This document shows positions 6,197 to 7,454 of a stretch of 7,454 nucleotides of DNA, piece after piece (the first letter of the stretch is position 1; every line of letters starts with the position of its first letter). The stretch is from an uncultured Helicobacteraceae bacterium (GTDB lineage Bacteria; Campylobacterota; Campylobacteria; Campylobacterales; Sulfurimonadaceae). Made by a program: the position numbers and the translations under genes. Location of the stretch: contig CAIUZU010000237.1 in NCBI GenBank assembly GCA_903903705.1, forward strand, positions 1 through 7,454. Reading direction: 5' to 3'. The notes below the pieces were generated by a model. The model was not told where the DNA came from. It saw nothing but the letters and a program-made list of their open reading frames with translations, and searched no databases.

Positions 6197-7099
6197 TTAT
6201 ATTTTATTTAAAGAGAGCAGATAGTTCACGACATTATCTACAAATGCATCATGTTTTTTATCTTTTAGGTAAGCTATGTAAAAGCTTCGCTCAATTTTAT
6301 AATTTTTTAGTCTTGCCTCAAATAGCTTTCCGCTTGCAAGTTCATTTAGTATTACATGTCGTGACATTACAGAAACTACCGGTCTTTGGCTTTTTGGATC
6401 AGCATACATGATAGATTCTTTGATAGCGGTCGGACTTCCCAGTATACCGAGAACATTAAAATTGCTACACTGAACGCCCATCTCTTCAAAAACTTCACTT
6501 GTCAGTTTTCTAGTGTGTGAGTGCTCATCTCGGCATATCCAGTCAAATCCCATTAGATCTTCAGCACTTAAATGTTTTTTTAGAGGTTGGTTGGAAAACA
6601 CGACCAACTCATCTAAAACCCACTCTCTATATATGATACCGTCTCTAAAAACAGGTGATTCAATAAGTGCAACATCTATTTTTTTATCTTCTAGCTGGTC
6701 AATAATTTCATGAGACAATCCGACATTCATATAGACATTATTGTTAATTCTGTTTTTAATTTCACCAAGGTAATTTGGCAAAATATAGTTTCCGATGGCA
6801 TTTGATGAACCCATGATAAAGGTAAAATCTTTATTGATGATTTTTAAAAGCTCTTTTTCGCTGCTAGAGATTGCTTTTTCAAGTTTTGTTGCGATTCTAA
6901 AGAGATCTTCTCCCTCTTTTGTCAGCAAAATACCATTCTTTTTTCTCTCTACGATTTTTGTATCAAGATAATCTTCGATAAATTTTATCTGCTGTGTAAC
7001 TGCAGGTTGGGAAACTCCTAATTTTGCTGATGCTTTTGAAAAACTTTTCTCTTTTATGACCATTAAGAAAGTTTGTAGTTTTGCAAAATCTTTTAACAT
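6197..7099 (-). CDS. LysR family transcriptional regulator
   Basis: This 300-residue LysR-type regulator has the usual length and layout. An N-terminal winged helix-turn-helix has the recognition segment at about residues 19-39 (SFSKASAKLGVSQPAVTQQI), followed by the wing IVERKKNGILLTKEG (49-63), a linker helix (about 64-88), and a periplasmic-binding-protein-like effector domain from about 92. The start of that domain, GSSNAIGNYILPNYL, and the later DVALIESP and EWVLDELVVFS follow the general CysL/CbbR pattern, but the ligand cannot be named. ATG at 7099-7097 has AGGA six bases upstream. It is convergent with the cysK operon and divergent from the helicase gene. LysR proteins often act on the divergent promoter or on themselves, but a DNA-repair helicase is not a typical target. 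Confidence 0.93.
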   Translation of the reverse strand: MLKDFAKLQTFLMVIKEKSFSKASAKLGVSQPAVTQQIKFIEDYLDTKIVERKKNGILLTKEGEDLFRIATKLEKAISSSEKELLKIINKDFTFIMGSSNAIGNYILPNYLGEIKNRINNNVYMNVGLSHEIIDQLEDKKIDVALIESPVFRDGIIYREWVLDELVVFSNQPLKKHLSAEDLMGFDWICRDEHSHTRKLTSEVFEEMGVQCSNFNVLGILGSPTAIKESIMYADPKSQRPVVSVMSRHVILNELASGKLFEARLKNYKIERSFYIAYLKDKKHDAFVDNVVNYLLSLNKI

Positions 7100-7131
7100 A
7101 ATAATTCCTATAAGTTTAAATAATAAACAAA

Positions 7132-7160
7132 AGTATAACCCATTATTATAATTAAAGCAA
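7132..7160 (-). promoter_or_regulatory. Sigma-70-type promoter for the LysR gene
   Basis: On the minus strand TTGCTT (7160-7155) and TATACT (7137-7132) are separated by exactly 17 bases. Transcription would start near 7125, about 26 bases before the ATG. The spacer contains the 8-bp palindrome ATTATAAT (7145-7152). Confidence 0.55.
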
Positions 7161-7182
7161 TAGTTTTGTAATAATTTATATC

Positions 7183-7196
7183 TTTTTGGCTATAAT
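7183..7196 (+). promoter_or_regulatory. T-tract/-10 promoter for the helicase gene
   Basis: A perfect TATAAT (7191-7196) is preceded by TTTTTGGC, the T-tract plus near-extended -10 arrangement common in Campylobacterota promoters, which usually lack a conserved -35. Transcription would start near 7203, leaving a leader of about 24 bases. Arms ATTTATATC (7174-7182) and GATATAAAT (7207-7215) form a 9-bp inverted repeat around it. Confidence 0.5.
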
Positions 7197-7226
7197 AAAT
7201 TAAACCGATATAAATAATGGCAAAAC

Positions 7227-7454
7227 ATGGAAAAAATATTTGAAAAATTAAATGAGTCGCAAACTGCTGCCGTAAAACAAACGGAAGGTCCGGTGCTGAT
7301 TTTAGCGGGTGCTGGGAGTGGAAAGACAACCACGGTGGTCTCTCGCTTGGCTTATCTAATTGAGGGCGTTGGGATTCCTGCTTCAAATACATTGACTCTT
7401 ACCTTTACAAACAAAGCCGCAAAAGAGATGAGGGAGAGGTCATTTGCAATGATG
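7227..7454 (+). CDS. UvrD/Rep superfamily I DNA helicase, N-terminal 76 residues
   Basis: This is the N-terminal part of an ATP-dependent 3'-5' DNA helicase of the UvrD/PcrA/Rep family, acting in repair or replication restart. It is cut by the window end; full members are usually about 650-750 residues. The Q motif LNESQTAAV (8-16) contacts adenine, AGAGSGKT (27-34) is the Walker A loop with K33, and [12 protein letters not shown] (57-68) is motif Ia. The ATG at 7227 is the only start possible, because an in-frame TAA lies at 7215-7217 and the Q motif follows within eight residues. No good Shine-Dalgarno sequence precedes it. UvrD and Rep cannot be told apart from this fragment, so no symbol is given. 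Confidence 0.93.
   Translation, partial: MEKIFEKLNESQTAAVKQTEGPVLILAGAGSGKTTTVVSRLAYLIEGVGIPASNTLTLTFTNKAAKEMRERSFAMM

Noticed and set aside
7108..7392. 94-codon minus-strand ORF between the LysR and helicase genes
   Set aside because: Most of it lies antisense to the clear helicase N-terminus with its Walker A and Q motifs, and the rest covers the promoter region of both genes. The product resembles no known protein.
1..7454. Mobile element, defence system, CRISPR array or RNA gene
   Set aside because: I saw no transposase, integrase, toxin-antitoxin pair, regularly spaced repeats or tRNA-like cloverleaf. Every gap above 100 bases is explained by terminators and promoters.

Overview
This AT-rich window looks like an ordinary stretch of chromosome from a Campylobacterota (epsilonproteobacterial) bacterium. 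The MinD/MinE and cysteine synthase sequences, the tightly overlapping gene starts, the short AT-rich promoters with T-tracts before the -10 box and the low GC content suggest a Sulfurimonas-like lineage. That assignment is an inference from remembered family features, not from a search.

Layout. Positions 1-1049 (+) hold the division-site pair minD-minE, overlapping by four bases. Positions 1086-3569 (-) hold a large RND/MMPL-type membrane exporter that runs convergently into minE. Positions 3570-3778 are a non-coding gap with a rho-independent terminator for the upstream cupin gene, a perfect 19-bp inverted repeat and candidate promoters for the exporter. Positions 3779-4135 (-) hold a small cupin protein. 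A 59-bp divergent spacer separates it from a three-gene overlapping operon on the + strand at 4195-6164: a cysteine synthase (cysK), a short PLP-fold class IV aminotransferase / aminodeoxychorismate-lyase-like protein, and a 153-residue protein of unknown function whose central part resembles the SspB ClpXP-adaptor fold by eye. A bidirectional hairpin terminator spanning the end of that operon separates it from a convergent LysR-type regulator at 6197-7099 (-). A 127-bp divergent promoter region then leads to the first 76 codons of a UvrD/Rep superfamily I helicase that runs off the window end.

How the genes work together. MinD and MinE form the oscillating ATPase system that places the division septum; minC is not in view. 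CysK makes cysteine from O-acetylserine and sulfide, and its operon partner is a second PLP enzyme, possibly in folate synthesis. The LysR protein has an effector domain of the general CysL/CbbR type, but its target cannot be read from the sequence. The exporter and cupin appear to be separate transcription units.

I found no mobile element, CRISPR array, tRNA/rRNA or defence island. The most interesting points are the possible SspB-like protein, the repeated TTGCA/TGCAA half-sites in front of the exporter, and the cupin with one altered metal ligand plus a C-terminal CxxC.
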